Below, piece by piece: positions 42,687-51,093 of a stretch of DNA of 64,000 nucleotides. The notes under the pieces were generated by a model, which saw only the letters and a list, made by a program, of their open reading frames with translations, searched no databases and was not told where the DNA came from. Numbering within the stretch: the first letter of the stretch is position 1; every line of letters begins with the position of its first letter. The DNA comes from Mesorhizobium sp. (GTDB lineage: Bacteria; Pseudomonadota; Alphaproteobacteria; Rhizobiales; Rhizobiaceae), in NCBI RefSeq assembly GCF_017306585.1, contig NZ_JAFKIC010000108.1, positions 1-64,000 on the forward strand. The letters are read 5' to 3'. The position numbers and the translations under genes were made by a program.

Positions 42687-42799
42687 GGCGGCAAGCGGTC
42701 GACCTTTGGAAGAATCGGTTCGTTCCGACACGTCATTTGGAAAAGTCTTCGACAGAACGGCCGCTAGCTTGGTTCCAGGCAATTTCGAGTTATGATCCG

Positions 42800-43102
42800 A
42801 TGACAGGCAACAGCGCAGGACAGTTCATACGCTTGGGCGAGACCGGCAGGACGCCGGTCGCGATCCGCATCGACGGTGAAAGTGTCGCTTGCCTCCGAGG
42901 CGACACGCTGCTGACCGCCTTGCTGCTGCACGGCCGGCTTCTGCGTCATTCCGAATTCGGCGACGGGCCACGTGCCGGCTTCTGCAACATGGGCGCCTGC
43001 CAGGATTGCTGGCTGTCGCTCGGCTCGGGCGAAAGGGTTCGTGCCTGCACCACGCAGGTCCGGGACGGCATGGATGTACTGACGCGCGAGGCGACATTAT
43101 GA
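42800..43102 (+). CDS. Small [2Fe-2S] subunit of an HcnA/opine-oxidase-like dehydrogenase
   Basis: A 100-residue ferredoxin-like protein with the cluster cysteines in FCNMGACQDC (C-x4-C-x2-C) and a fourth in RACTTQ. It is the small subunit of the three-part amine/imino-acid oxidoreductases (HcnABC, octopine/nopaline oxidase, D-hydroxyproline dehydrogenase). Its stop overlaps the next gene by four bases, and the FAD/NAD subunit follows. ATG 42800 is chosen; an upstream in-frame extension lacks family features. Confidence 0.84.
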   Translation: MTGNSAGQFIRLGETGRTPVAIRIDGESVACLRGDTLLTALLLHGRLLRHSEFGDGPRAGFCNMGACQDCWLSLGSGERVRACTTQVRDGMDVLTREATL

Positions 43103-44535
43103 TGGCCGGCAGCGATCGGATCGTCGTGGTGGGCACCGGCCCGGCAGGTTCACGGGCAGCGCAAACCCTCTACGGGGCCGGATGCCGCAATCTTACGGTC
43201 ATCAGCGAGGCGCCGGCGAGCGGTGGCCAGATCTACCGGCGACAGCCCGTTGGCTTCGAGCGTCCGCCGTCCAGTCTCTATGGTGAGGATGCGCCGAAGG
43301 CCGTGCGCCTGCACGGCATGTTCGATGCCCTTGCCGGCAAGATCGATTATCGGCCCAACACGCTGGTCTGGAACATTTTCGACGGTGCCGTGCATACGCA
43401 TGATGGCGCCAGCACGGACAGGCTGGAATTCGACCGGCTGGTGCTGAGCACCGGCGCGATGGACCGGGTCATCCCGATCCCGGGATGGACCTTGCCTGGC
43501 GTATTCACCCTCGGCGGCTCACAGATCGCGCTCAAGAACCAGGCCTGCTCTATCGGCCGCGCCGTGGTCTTCGCCGGCACCGGGCCGTTGCTCTATCTCG
43601 TCGCCTATCAATACGCCAAGGCCGGCGCCAATGTCGTGGCGGTGCTCGATTCCGCTTCCTATTTCGACAAGGTTCGTGGCGCGGCGTGGATGGCGCGGTC
43701 GCCAAAGATGCTGCTGCGCGGCCTTGCCTATCGCCGCTATCTGGCGCGCAAGCGCGTCATGTTGCGCGAAGGGGTACGCCTGCGCGCGGTCGAGGGCGCC
43801 GACAATGTCGAGGGCATTCGTTTCACGACCGGCGGCCGGGACGAGTTTGTCCAATGCGACGCCGTCGGTCTCGGCTTCGGCCTGACCCCCGAAATGCAGC
43901 TCGCGGAAATCGCGGGGTGCCGCACCCGCTTCGATGCGGACAACCGGCAATGGGTGATTGCGCATGACGGCCAGGGTCGCGCAGGCAATGGCATCTATGT
44001 CGCGGGCGACGGCAGCGCGATCGGTGGCGCCGATGTCGCCGAACTCGCCGGCGAGCGCGCGGCGCTGGCGTTGCTGGCCGATATCGGCTTGCCAGCTTCG
44101 AAAACGCGGCTGCGCCAGATCGAGCGCGCTTCCGGCCGCCTGGCCGGCTTTCGAAAGGGTGTTGAAACGAGCTTCCCGTTCCCGGCCGCCTGGATCGACG
44201 AGGCACCGGACGAAACGATCCTGTGCCGCTGCGAAAACGTGAGCTTTGGTGAGGTCCGGGCCGCGATTGCCCGGTTCGAACCGCGCGAGGTCAATCGGCT
44301 TAAGGCCCTTGCACGGCCAGGCATGGGACGCTGTCAGGGCCGCGTCTGCGGGCCGGTGCTGGCCGAACTGCTTTCGGCGGTGACCGGACGGCCGCTCGAG
44401 CAGGTCGGCAAGCTGCGCGGGCAGGGGCCCGTCAAACCGATCTCCTATGGGAGCACGTGCGGCCAGGCCGATCCGCAGGTCCACGCCTGGATGCTTGCCG
44501 GTGAAAAAAGTGACGCAGATGACCAAAGCCTTTGA
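43099..44535 (+). CDS. FAD/NAD(P)-binding subunit of an HcnB/OoxA-like oxidoreductase
   Basis: A 478-residue flavoprotein. The N-terminal FAD motif is VVVGTGPAGSRAAQ and a second dinucleotide motif is FAGTGPLLY. The C-terminus carries a BFD-like [2Fe-2S] motif (CRCENVS...GMGRCQGRVCG). This matches the large subunit of HcnB and opine oxidases, which carry electrons between the DAO-like subunit and the quinone pool. ATG 43099 overlaps the preceding stop; its own end overlaps the next gene by 17 bases, so all three are translated together. Confidence 0.86.
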   Translation: MMAGSDRIVVVGTGPAGSRAAQTLYGAGCRNLTVISEAPASGGQIYRRQPVGFERPPSSLYGEDAPKAVRLHGMFDALAGKIDYRPNTLVWNIFDGAVHTHDGASTDRLEFDRLVLSTGAMDRVIPIPGWTLPGVFTLGGSQIALKNQACSIGRAVVFAGTGPLLYLVAYQYAKAGANVVAVLDSASYFDKVRGAAWMARSPKMLLRGLAYRRYLARKRVMLREGVRLRAVEGADNVEGIRFTTGGRDEFVQCDAVGLGFGLTPEMQLAEIAGCRTRFDADNRQWVIAHDGQGRAGNGIYVAGDGSAIGGADVAELAGERAALALLADIGLPASKTRLRQIERASGRLAGFRKGVETSFPFPAAWIDEAPDETILCRCENVSFGEVRAAIARFEPREVNRLKALARPGMGRCQGRVCGPVLAELLSAVTGRPLEQVGKLRGQGPVKPISYGSTCGQADPQVHAWMLAGEKSDADDQSL

Positions 44536-45682
44536 AACGGAAGTCGTCGTCATTGGCGGTGGCATAGCCGGCGTCTGTTCGGCCTACTATCTCGCAAGGC
44601 GCGGCGCGCGGGTCGTCCTGTTCGAACGCGGCGCGGTCGGCGCTCAGGCCAGCGGCGTGAATTTCGGCGGCCTGCGCACCAATGGCCGCGCCGAGCCTGA
44701 ACTGCCGCTCAGCCTGCGTGCGCGCGCTCAATGGCAGAAGATCGAAACACTCGTCGGCGACAACTGCGAGACGGAGATCACCGGACATGTCGAAATCTGC
44801 GACCGGCCAGAGCACATGGCGGCCGTGGAACAATGGGCTGGCATGGCCGAGACCCATGGCGTCGGGGCGCAATTGCTGAGTGCCGCGGACGTTGCGCGGC
44901 GCTTCCCCTGGATCGGCACCAAGGTGTTGGGCGGATGTTTCGTCGCCGGCGACGGCGCGGCGAACCCGCGGCTCGTCACGCCGGTCTTCGCCATCGCCGC
45001 GTGCAAGCTGGGCGTCGACATCCGCGAACATGATGCTGTCCGGACCATTCGCCATGATGGGGGATGCTTCCAGATCGAAAGCGAATCCGGGACCGGGGTG
45101 CGCGCGCCGATCCTGGTCAATGCCGCCGGCGCCTGGGGGGCGCGTCTTGCCGCGCAGTTTTCGGAGGTCTTTCCACTCGACGTGATGGCGCCGCAAATGG
45201 TGGTCAGTGAGCCATTCGCGCGCGTGGTGACGTCGACCGTCGATTACCCTGTCAACGGACGCTTCTTCTACGCAAGGCAGATCGGCAGGGGCAATTTGCT
45301 GTTTGGCCGGGGCCCCGGCCGCGCCGATCTCGATCTGGGTCGCGCCAGATACGTTCCGCAGAACCTGTTCGATGCTTCGCGCATCGCCGTCGACGTGCTG
45401 CCCTTTCTGCGCGGGCGCAATTTCATCCGCACCTGGGCCGGTGTCGAGGGCAAGTCACCGGATTCGCTTCCATTCCTGGGCAAGAGCCGCGCCATCGATG
45501 GATTGATTCATGCCTTCGGCTTTTCCGGGCATGGCTTCCAGCTCGGTCCCGGTATCGGCGAGGTGGTCGCCGAACTGGCGCTCAACGGCCGCACCTCCAC
45601 CCAGATCGAGGGTTTCGACCCCTATCGGTTTGCCAAGCATTCCGGTGCCATGGGCAACGCACCGCTGATCCAGACCGGCTGA
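44519..45682 (+). CDS. FAD-dependent amino acid oxidase (DAO) subunit, HcnC/OoxB-like
   Basis: A 387-residue DAO-fold protein with VVVIGGGIAGVCSAYYLARRG at the N-terminus and FGFSGHGFQLGPGIGE at the C-terminus. It is the substrate-oxidising subunit of the three-part enzyme, acting on the C-N bond of an amino or imino acid. Candidates are opines, N-substituted amino acids or D-hydroxyproline; sequence does not decide. ATG 44519 lies within the end of the preceding gene. Confidence 0.86.
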   Translation: MTKAFETEVVVIGGGIAGVCSAYYLARRGARVVLFERGAVGAQASGVNFGGLRTNGRAEPELPLSLRARAQWQKIETLVGDNCETEITGHVEICDRPEHMAAVEQWAGMAETHGVGAQLLSAADVARRFPWIGTKVLGGCFVAGDGAANPRLVTPVFAIAACKLGVDIREHDAVRTIRHDGGCFQIESESGTGVRAPILVNAAGAWGARLAAQFSEVFPLDVMAPQMVVSEPFARVVTSTVDYPVNGRFFYARQIGRGNLLFGRGPGRADLDLGRARYVPQNLFDASRIAVDVLPFLRGRNFIRTWAGVEGKSPDSLPFLGKSRAIDGLIHAFGFSGHGFQLGPGIGEVVAELALNGRTSTQIEGFDPYRFAKHSGAMGNAPLIQTG

Positions 45683-45706
45683 AAGCCTGCCGCGACGAAG
45701 ACGCGA

Positions 45707-46252
45707 TCAGGCAACCCGCCGCAACTCTTCCGCAGGCGCCTGCAAGGACGCCGTTGCCGGGGACGAAGGCTCGTTCTTGATCTCGCGCAACACCACGAAA
45801 CTGTCGAAGCGCGAGAAGGATACCTCGCCATCGAGCAGCTCGCGCGAGATGACTTCATAGGCGGCGACATCCCTGCAATCAAAGCGCAGCATGTAGTCGT
45901 ACGGGCCGCACAGTCCGAAGCAGTTGGTGATTTCCGGATGGTGCTTGATCCGGCGCTCGAAGGTCTGGAAGTCGGCCGAGCCATGGTTTTTCAGCGACAC
46001 CGCGGCAAAGACCGTGACGTTGGGAAAGAGGCGGGACCAGTAGATCTGGGCGCGGTAGCCGGTGATCAGCCCCATTTTTTCCAGCCGGCGCAAGCGTTTA
46101 TGGCAGGGGCTGGCGGAAATGCCGACCAGCGAGGACAGTTTGAAATTCGTGATCCGGCCATTTTTCTGCAATTCCGTGAGGATGCGCAGATCGATGCGGT
46201 CGATCTTGCCGGGAAGGCCTGCGAATTCCGGTTTCATAGGCACCATGTTCAT
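45707..46252 (-). CDS. Lrp/AsnC family transcriptional regulator
   Basis: A 181-residue regulator with an N-terminal helix-turn-helix (KIDRIDLRILTELQKNGRIT...ISASPCHKRLRRLEKMGLI) and a C-terminal RAM ligand domain (DYMLRFDCRDVAAYEVISRELL). Such proteins usually sense amino acids and control their catabolic genes. It is convergent to the oxidase operon (24 bases between stops) and divergent from a LysR gene with 125 bases between. Confidence 0.9.
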   Translation of the reverse strand: MNMVPMKPEFAGLPGKIDRIDLRILTELQKNGRITNFKLSSLVGISASPCHKRLRRLEKMGLITGYRAQIYWSRLFPNVTVFAAVSLKNHGSADFQTFERRIKHHPEITNCFGLCGPYDYMLRFDCRDVAAYEVISRELLDGEVSFSRFDSFVVLREIKNEPSSPATASLQAPAEELRRVA

Positions 46253-46377
46253 TGTCTTTTTCTCCTGACGAGGCTCAATTGCTGCAGGCTTTCACGCCTG
46301 CCAGCCAGTCGGTCTGCTGGGCCGTGCCAGAATGAGAGGACGCCCAAGGCTTGCAATCGAAAAAAGGTAACGCCTGA

Positions 46378-47280
46378 ATGAGCGCCAGACATGCAGACAC
46401 CGTCAGGCTGCCTTGGCTCAACACGCTGGTGGCGTTCGAAGCGGCATCGCGCCTCGGCAGTCTGACGCTTGCGGCCTCGGAGTTGAACCTGACGCCCGGC
46501 GCGGTGAGCCGGCAGATCAAGCTGCTCGAACAGTCGCTCGACGTGACGCTGTTCCAGCGCAGTCACAACGCCATCGAACTGACCGACGCGGGCCGGGCCT
46601 TTCTCGGCCACGTCAAGAACGCGCTGGCCGAAATCCGCAAGGGCGCGCGCGAGGTTTCGGGACAGGCCGCCAAGCTCACTATCCGGGCGCCGCTGACGCT
46701 GACGCAGCGCTGGCTGATCCCCAGGCTAGAGCACTATCATCATGACCACCCCGGAGTTGACCTGCGCTTTCGCACCATAGGAACGGCCGGCAGCGACAGG
46801 ATCGATGTCGAGATCAAGTATGCGCGCGGCTCGCCGCCGGCGACAGAGGTCGAGGGCGAGATGTTTCTGGCCGACAACACGGCACCCATCTGCCGGCCTG
46901 AACTCCTGAGCCGCCTTGGCATCCTGACCGATCCCATCCAGGTCCTGTCCCTGCCGATCCTGCAAGACACGGCGGATGCCTGGTCGTGGCGTCAGTGGTG
47001 CAAGGGCGCGGCGATCCCCTTCGAACCGCTTGGCCGAAGCATGGTCTTCGACACGGACGAAGCCGCGATCGACGCCTGTCTTTCCGGACTGGGTGTCGCC
47101 CAGGCCAACACGGCCTTCGTCGATCCCTTGCTACGGTCGGGCAGCATCACGCGGCTTTGCCCGCAGATCGAGGTTTTGCTCGGAGCCTATTATGCCGTGG
47201 TCCATACGTCCGGACGGGTGGCCGATGCGTTCGTGGCATGGCTCAAGAGCCAGGGGCGCGGCGCGGAGTTGGTAAAATAA
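46378..47280 (+). CDS. LysR family transcriptional regulator, GcvA-like
   Basis: A 300-residue LysR protein. The helix-turn-helix spans residues 10-65 (LNTLVAFEAASRLGSLTLAASELNLTPGAVSRQIKLLE). The sequence PWLNTLVAFEAA and the LTLTQRWLIPRL linker are typical of the GcvA branch. It lies just upstream of the His/Occ-type ABC operon and is divergent from the Lrp gene. A short inverted repeat GTTCG-N6-CGAAC at 47330-47345, in front of the transporter, could be its binding site. Confidence 0.9.
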   Translation: MSARHADTVRLPWLNTLVAFEAASRLGSLTLAASELNLTPGAVSRQIKLLEQSLDVTLFQRSHNAIELTDAGRAFLGHVKNALAEIRKGAREVSGQAAKLTIRAPLTLTQRWLIPRLEHYHHDHPGVDLRFRTIGTAGSDRIDVEIKYARGSPPATEVEGEMFLADNTAPICRPELLSRLGILTDPIQVLSLPILQDTADAWSWRQWCKGAAIPFEPLGRSMVFDTDEAAIDACLSGLGVAQANTAFVDPLLRSGSITRLCPQIEVLLGAYYAVVHTSGRVADAFVAWLKSQGRGAELVK

Positions 47281-47439
47281 ACTGCCGGCCAGACCGGGAA
47301 AGCAGACATTTTTTGCCGCCCGCCAATGTTCGTTTGACCGAACGTGGCTGGCTTTCGGCCTACTCTCGCAAGGGTTCCACGCAAGATGCCCGTCCGGGCG
47401 GCAATGCGAGGCGCGACAAAAACGAGAGGGTGAACGAAG

Positions 47440-48312
47440 ATGAACATGAAGAGACGAATGCTGCTTGTCTCCGCCGCGATGCTTGTCGCCGGGGCCAGCA
47501 CGGTCCTTGCGGCCGACCAGCGTGTGGTGAAGCTCGCGACCGACGGCACCTACGCGCCATTCAACTACACCGATCCGTCGGGCAAGCTCGTCGGGTTCGA
47601 GCCCGATCTGGTCGATGACATCTGCAAGCGCATGAACGTCAAATGCGAATGGGTCATCCAGAATTTCGACGGCATGATCCCCGCTCTCAACGAAAAGCGG
47701 TTCGACGCCATCCTCGCTTCGCTTTCGATCACCGACGAACGCGCCAAGGCGGTTGATTTCTCCATCCCCTATTATGCCGGCCCGACGCGTCTGATCGCGT
47801 CCGGCGACGGCAAGCTCGGCCAGTTCAAGAGCGGTGAAGGTTCGACCATCCTGCTCGGCTCGATGAGCGACAAGGACAAGGCCGTCATCGGCGACGTGGC
47901 GGCCGCGCTCAAGGATGCGACCGTCGGCGTCGAGCGGGCATCCACCCATGCGAAGTTCTTCGAGGAGACCTTTCCAGGCGTCAAGGTGAAGATCTACGAC
48001 AAGGGCGAGAACATGATGCTCGACCTCGTCGCCGGCCGCATCGACGCCGCCGTCGACGGAGCCGGCTCCACTCTCAATTTCATCAGCGAGCAGGAAAAGG
48101 CCGGCAAGAAGTTCGTCGCCTTCGGCCCAGCCCTCAAAGGAGGCGCTCTCGGCAAGGGTGTGGCCCTGGCCTTCCGCAAGGGCGAAGAGACGGAATTGCG
48201 CGAAGAGTTCAACAAGGCGATCCGTGAGGCGACGGCCGATGGCAGCATCTCGAAGATGAGTGTCAAATGGATCGGCGTTGACGGCTCGATTCCGGAAAAC
48301 GCCGCAAAATGA
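47440..48312 (+). CDS. Polar amino acid ABC transporter substrate-binding protein (HisJ/OccT type)
   Basis: A 290-residue type II binding protein. The signal peptide is cleaved near VLAADQ (about residue 24). The LATDGTYAPFNYTDPSGKLVGFEPDL and SLSITDERAKAVDFSIPYY segments are characteristic of HisJ/ArgT/OccT proteins that bind basic amino acids or opines. Its stop overlaps the first permease by four bases. Substrate is probably the compound degraded by the adjacent oxidase and lyase genes. Confidence 0.88.
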   Translation: MNMKRRMLLVSAAMLVAGASTVLAADQRVVKLATDGTYAPFNYTDPSGKLVGFEPDLVDDICKRMNVKCEWVIQNFDGMIPALNEKRFDAILASLSITDERAKAVDFSIPYYAGPTRLIASGDGKLGQFKSGEGSTILLGSMSDKDKAVIGDVAAALKDATVGVERASTHAKFFEETFPGVKVKIYDKGENMMLDLVAGRIDAAVDGAGSTLNFISEQEKAGKKFVAFGPALKGGALGKGVALAFRKGEETELREEFNKAIREATADGSISKMSVKWIGVDGSIPENAAK

Positions 48313-49028
48313 ATCCTCTGCACCTTCTCGCCTTCGGCCCGACCGGCTGGGGCGATGAACTGGCCTATGGTGCCGCGATGACCCTGGTCATCGCGGCATT
48401 GGGCTTCGCCGGCGGGCTCGTCCTGGGCCTGCCGATCGCGGCGGCGCGGCTATCGTCGAACGTTGTGCTGCGGGCGATTTCGGGGGTCTATGTCACCGTC
48501 GTGCGCGGCGTGCCCGAACTCCTGGTGATCTACCTCCTGTTTTTCGGCGGTGGCCAGTTCTACCGCTATGTCGCCGATGCACTGGGCTATTCCGGCGCGG
48601 TCGCCGCCGACGCCTTCAGCGCTGGTGTTCTGGCCGTCATCCTGATCTGCGCGGCCTACAGCGCCGAGGTGTTTCGCGGCGCGTTCCAGGCCATTCCGAA
48701 AGGACAGATCGAGGCCGCCAACGCTTTCGGCATGACGCGCTCCACATTGTTTTGCCGCATCAAGCTGCCGCAGATGCTGCGCTATGCCCTGCCATCCATC
48801 GCCAATGTCTGGCAGCTGGTTTTGAAGGACACCGCGCTGGTCTCGGTGACGGGGCTGGTCGAGCTGATGCGCACCATCGATGTCGCCGCCGGCTCCACCC
48901 GCAGCCCGTTTCTGTTCTACATGACCGCCATCCTTATCTTTCTCGCCTTCACCGCCGTCTCGAACAAGGCTTTCGAAGGTGCTGAACGCCATTTCAGCCG
49001 CTCTGTCATCGGGGGCTACGGCAAATGA
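48309..49028 (+). CDS. Polar amino acid ABC transporter permease (HisQ/OccQ type)
   Basis: A 239-residue permease with about five membrane segments. The YLLFFGGGQFYRY segment and the EAANAFGMTRSTLFCRIKLPQ coupling loop match HisQ-type proteins. ATGA overlaps the binding protein stop, and the end overlaps the next permease, so stoichiometric translation is likely. Confidence 0.88.
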   Translation: MNPLHLLAFGPTGWGDELAYGAAMTLVIAALGFAGGLVLGLPIAAARLSSNVVLRAISGVYVTVVRGVPELLVIYLLFFGGGQFYRYVADALGYSGAVAADAFSAGVLAVILICAAYSAEVFRGAFQAIPKGQIEAANAFGMTRSTLFCRIKLPQMLRYALPSIANVWQLVLKDTALVSVTGLVELMRTIDVAAGSTRSPFLFYMTAILIFLAFTAVSNKAFEGAERHFSRSVIGGYGK

Positions 49029-49720
49029 GATGGGACGTCTTCTTCGGATCGTTTCCGACCTTGCTTTCGGCGCTTCCGGTGACGCTGGAACTGGCTGTGA
49101 TCTCGATCACGCTTGGGTTCCTGCTGGCGGTGCTGCTGGCGGCGGCACGGCTTTCGGGGCTGCGCGCTCTTGCGGCGCTCGCCTATGCCTATGTCTACGT
49201 CATTCGCGGTACGCCGCTCCTGGCGCAGGTCTTCTTCGTCTATTACGGGCTTGGCCAACTCGACGCGATGCGCAACTCCATCCTGTGGCCTGTCTTTCGG
49301 GAGGCCTATGCATGCGCGCTCATCGCCTTGTCGCTGAACACGGCGGCGTATGGCAGTGAGATCATCCGCGGTGGATTGCTCTCGGTCCCGCGTGGGCAGA
49401 TCGAGGCCGCCAAGGCGTTCGGCCTCAGCCCCACGCAGAGGTTTCGCCACGTGGTGTTCCCGCAGGCCTTGCGGGCGATGCTGCCAGCTTACGGCAATGA
49501 GCTGATCCTCATGCTCAAAGGCACGTCGCTCGCCAGCACCATCACCATCATCGAGCTGACCGGCCAGGCGCGCATCCTGGCCTCGGAGACCTACGCTCCC
49601 ATCGAGGTCTTCCTGGCGGCGGGCGCCATCTATCTCGGCCTCAACGTCGTGCTCAGTTTCGGGGTGCGGCTGCTCGAAGGCCGGGTGCAGCGCAGCGGGG
49701 GCTTCGCCATGGAAGGCTGA
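49025..49720 (+). CDS. Polar amino acid ABC transporter permease (HisM/OccM type)
   Basis: A 231-residue permease. VIRGTPLLAQVFFVYYGLGQ and EAAKAFGLSPTQRFRHVVFPQALR are the conserved loops of HisM-type subunits. It starts by a four-base overlap. It is followed by 129 bases before the ATPase gene, in which nothing is recognised. Confidence 0.88.
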   Translation: MRWDVFFGSFPTLLSALPVTLELAVISITLGFLLAVLLAAARLSGLRALAALAYAYVYVIRGTPLLAQVFFVYYGLGQLDAMRNSILWPVFREAYACALIALSLNTAAYGSEIIRGGLLSVPRGQIEAAKAFGLSPTQRFRHVVFPQALRAMLPAYGNELILMLKGTSLASTITIIELTGQARILASETYAPIEVFLAAGAIYLGLNVVLSFGVRLLEGRVQRSGGFAMEG

Positions 49721-49849
49721 GGCGAACTGCCTTGCCATTCCAGCCGCGCTGAAGCCCAGCCGGCGAAGCCGCCCGGTCCAACAGACAAACAAGGCCTGTT
49801 CCAGCAATGGCGTGCCGCGCCGCCCAGCCAGCCATACAGGAGGAAACCG

Positions 49850-50638
49850 ATGAATAAGACAGAACTGCCTGCAAGCCAGCCCGGGCTCGCGGTGCCGACG
49901 ATCGAGTCACGGGATTTGCGCAAGAGCTTCGGCGCCGTGGAGGTACTCAAGGGTGTTTCCTTCAAGGCTTACGAGCATCAGGTGATTTCGATCATCGGCG
50001 CCAGCGGGTCGGGCAAAAGCACGTTCCTGCGCTGCCTGAACTTCCTTGAGGCACCGAGTTCCGGTGAGATAGACTTCAAGGGCCGAAGTCTGGAGATTGG
50101 TGGCGGTAGAGCGCCGACGCGGATCGAGATCGAGGGGCTGCGCCGCCGCACCGGAATGGTGTTCCAGCAGTTCAATCTGTGGTCGCACTGGACCGTGCTG
50201 GAGAACATTATCAAGGTTCCCATCCACGTGCACGGCGTGCCACGCCAGCAGGCCGTTCAACGGGCGATGGATCTGCTGGCCAAGGTTGGCCTGCGGGAGA
50301 AGGTCAACGCCTATCCGGCATCGCTGTCAGGAGGCCAGCAGCAGCGCGTCGCCATCGCGCGAGCGCTTGCCGTCGAGCCGGAACTCCTGCTGTTCGATGA
50401 ACCAACCTCGGCGCTGGATCCCGAACTGGTCGGCGAGGTGCTGGCCGTGATCCGCGCGCTCGCCAAGGAGGGCCGCACCATGCTGGTTGTCACGCATGAA
50501 ATGAGCTTTGCCCGCGAGGTATCCGACAAGGTCGTGTTCTTCCATGACGGGCGCATAGAGGAAGAAGGTCCCCCGGCTGAAGTCCTGCGCCAACCGCGCA
50601 GTCCCCGGCTCGGCGCGTTCCTGAAGTCCGTTCGCTAG
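49850..50638 (+). CDS. Polar amino acid ABC transporter ATPase (HisP/GlnQ type)
   Basis: A 262-residue ABC ATPase. Walker A GASGSGKST, signature LSGGQQQR, Walker B LLLFDEPTSALDPE and switch His in VVTHEMSF are all intact. An AGGAGG site precedes the ATG at 49850. It completes the transporter begun at 47440. It is the only amino-acid-type ATPase in the window and could in principle also serve the Aap-like permeases, though that is speculation. Confidence 0.92.
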   Translation: MNKTELPASQPGLAVPTIESRDLRKSFGAVEVLKGVSFKAYEHQVISIIGASGSGKSTFLRCLNFLEAPSSGEIDFKGRSLEIGGGRAPTRIEIEGLRRRTGMVFQQFNLWSHWTVLENIIKVPIHVHGVPRQQAVQRAMDLLAKVGLREKVNAYPASLSGGQQQRVAIARALAVEPELLLFDEPTSALDPELVGEVLAVIRALAKEGRTMLVVTHEMSFAREVSDKVVFFHDGRIEEEGPPAEVLRQPRSPRLGAFLKSVR

Positions 50639-50682
50639 CTAGCTGTGTCGGTGGGAGGCGACCCTGGCCTGGAGCAGTCGGA

Positions 50683-51018
50683 GTGCCGCCGACGAGGCTG
50701 AAACCGGGCAAGAATGCGGTCTATGCCCGCAAGGACAAACCTCTGGCGTCTTCCCATTGTCCCGGGACGAGCGGGCCGCGCGATGTCATGACCGCTTCGC
50801 GCGACGCCATGATCATCGCCAGCATGGTATCGGTCGGGCTTGGCGCGGCGTTCGTCTCGCGATCCGTGCGCTGCATCCGGTTGCCGAACGTCGTCTATCG
50901 CCCCTGTCGGATGTGGCTCCAAAGGCCGAACTCGCCGTGGCGTTCCGGCGGAGATGCCTCGAGCGTGGTCAACAATTTCATCGCGCTGGCTCGCAGACTT
51001 TCCAGGTCGACCGTGTAG
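50683..51018 (+). pseudogene. Remnant of a LysR regulator (C-terminal effector domain, frameshifted)
   Basis: The frame reads DAMIIASMVSVGLGAAFVSRSVRCIRLPNVVYRP, a typical end of a LysR effector domain. It then needs a -1 shift at the CCCC run near 50909 to continue LSDVAPKAELAVAFR, and a shift back near 50950 for GDASSVVNNFIALARRLS. No N-terminal helix-turn-helix is found upstream; the ABC ATPase ends 45 bases before. It is a truncated and frameshifted fragment, so not functional. Confidence 0.65.
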
Positions 51019-51093
51019 TGCTGACCGGCACTTCATGCGTTGCCGGCGTCGAAGCGGCCAACCGGGCCGCGCGCCTCGAAGGGACATTACTCC

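Noticed and set aside
42800..45682. Hydrogen cyanide synthase (hcnABC)
   Set aside because: The three-part layout is shared with opine oxidases and D-hydroxyproline dehydrogenases; the lyase, cupin and ALDH context argues against cyanide formation.
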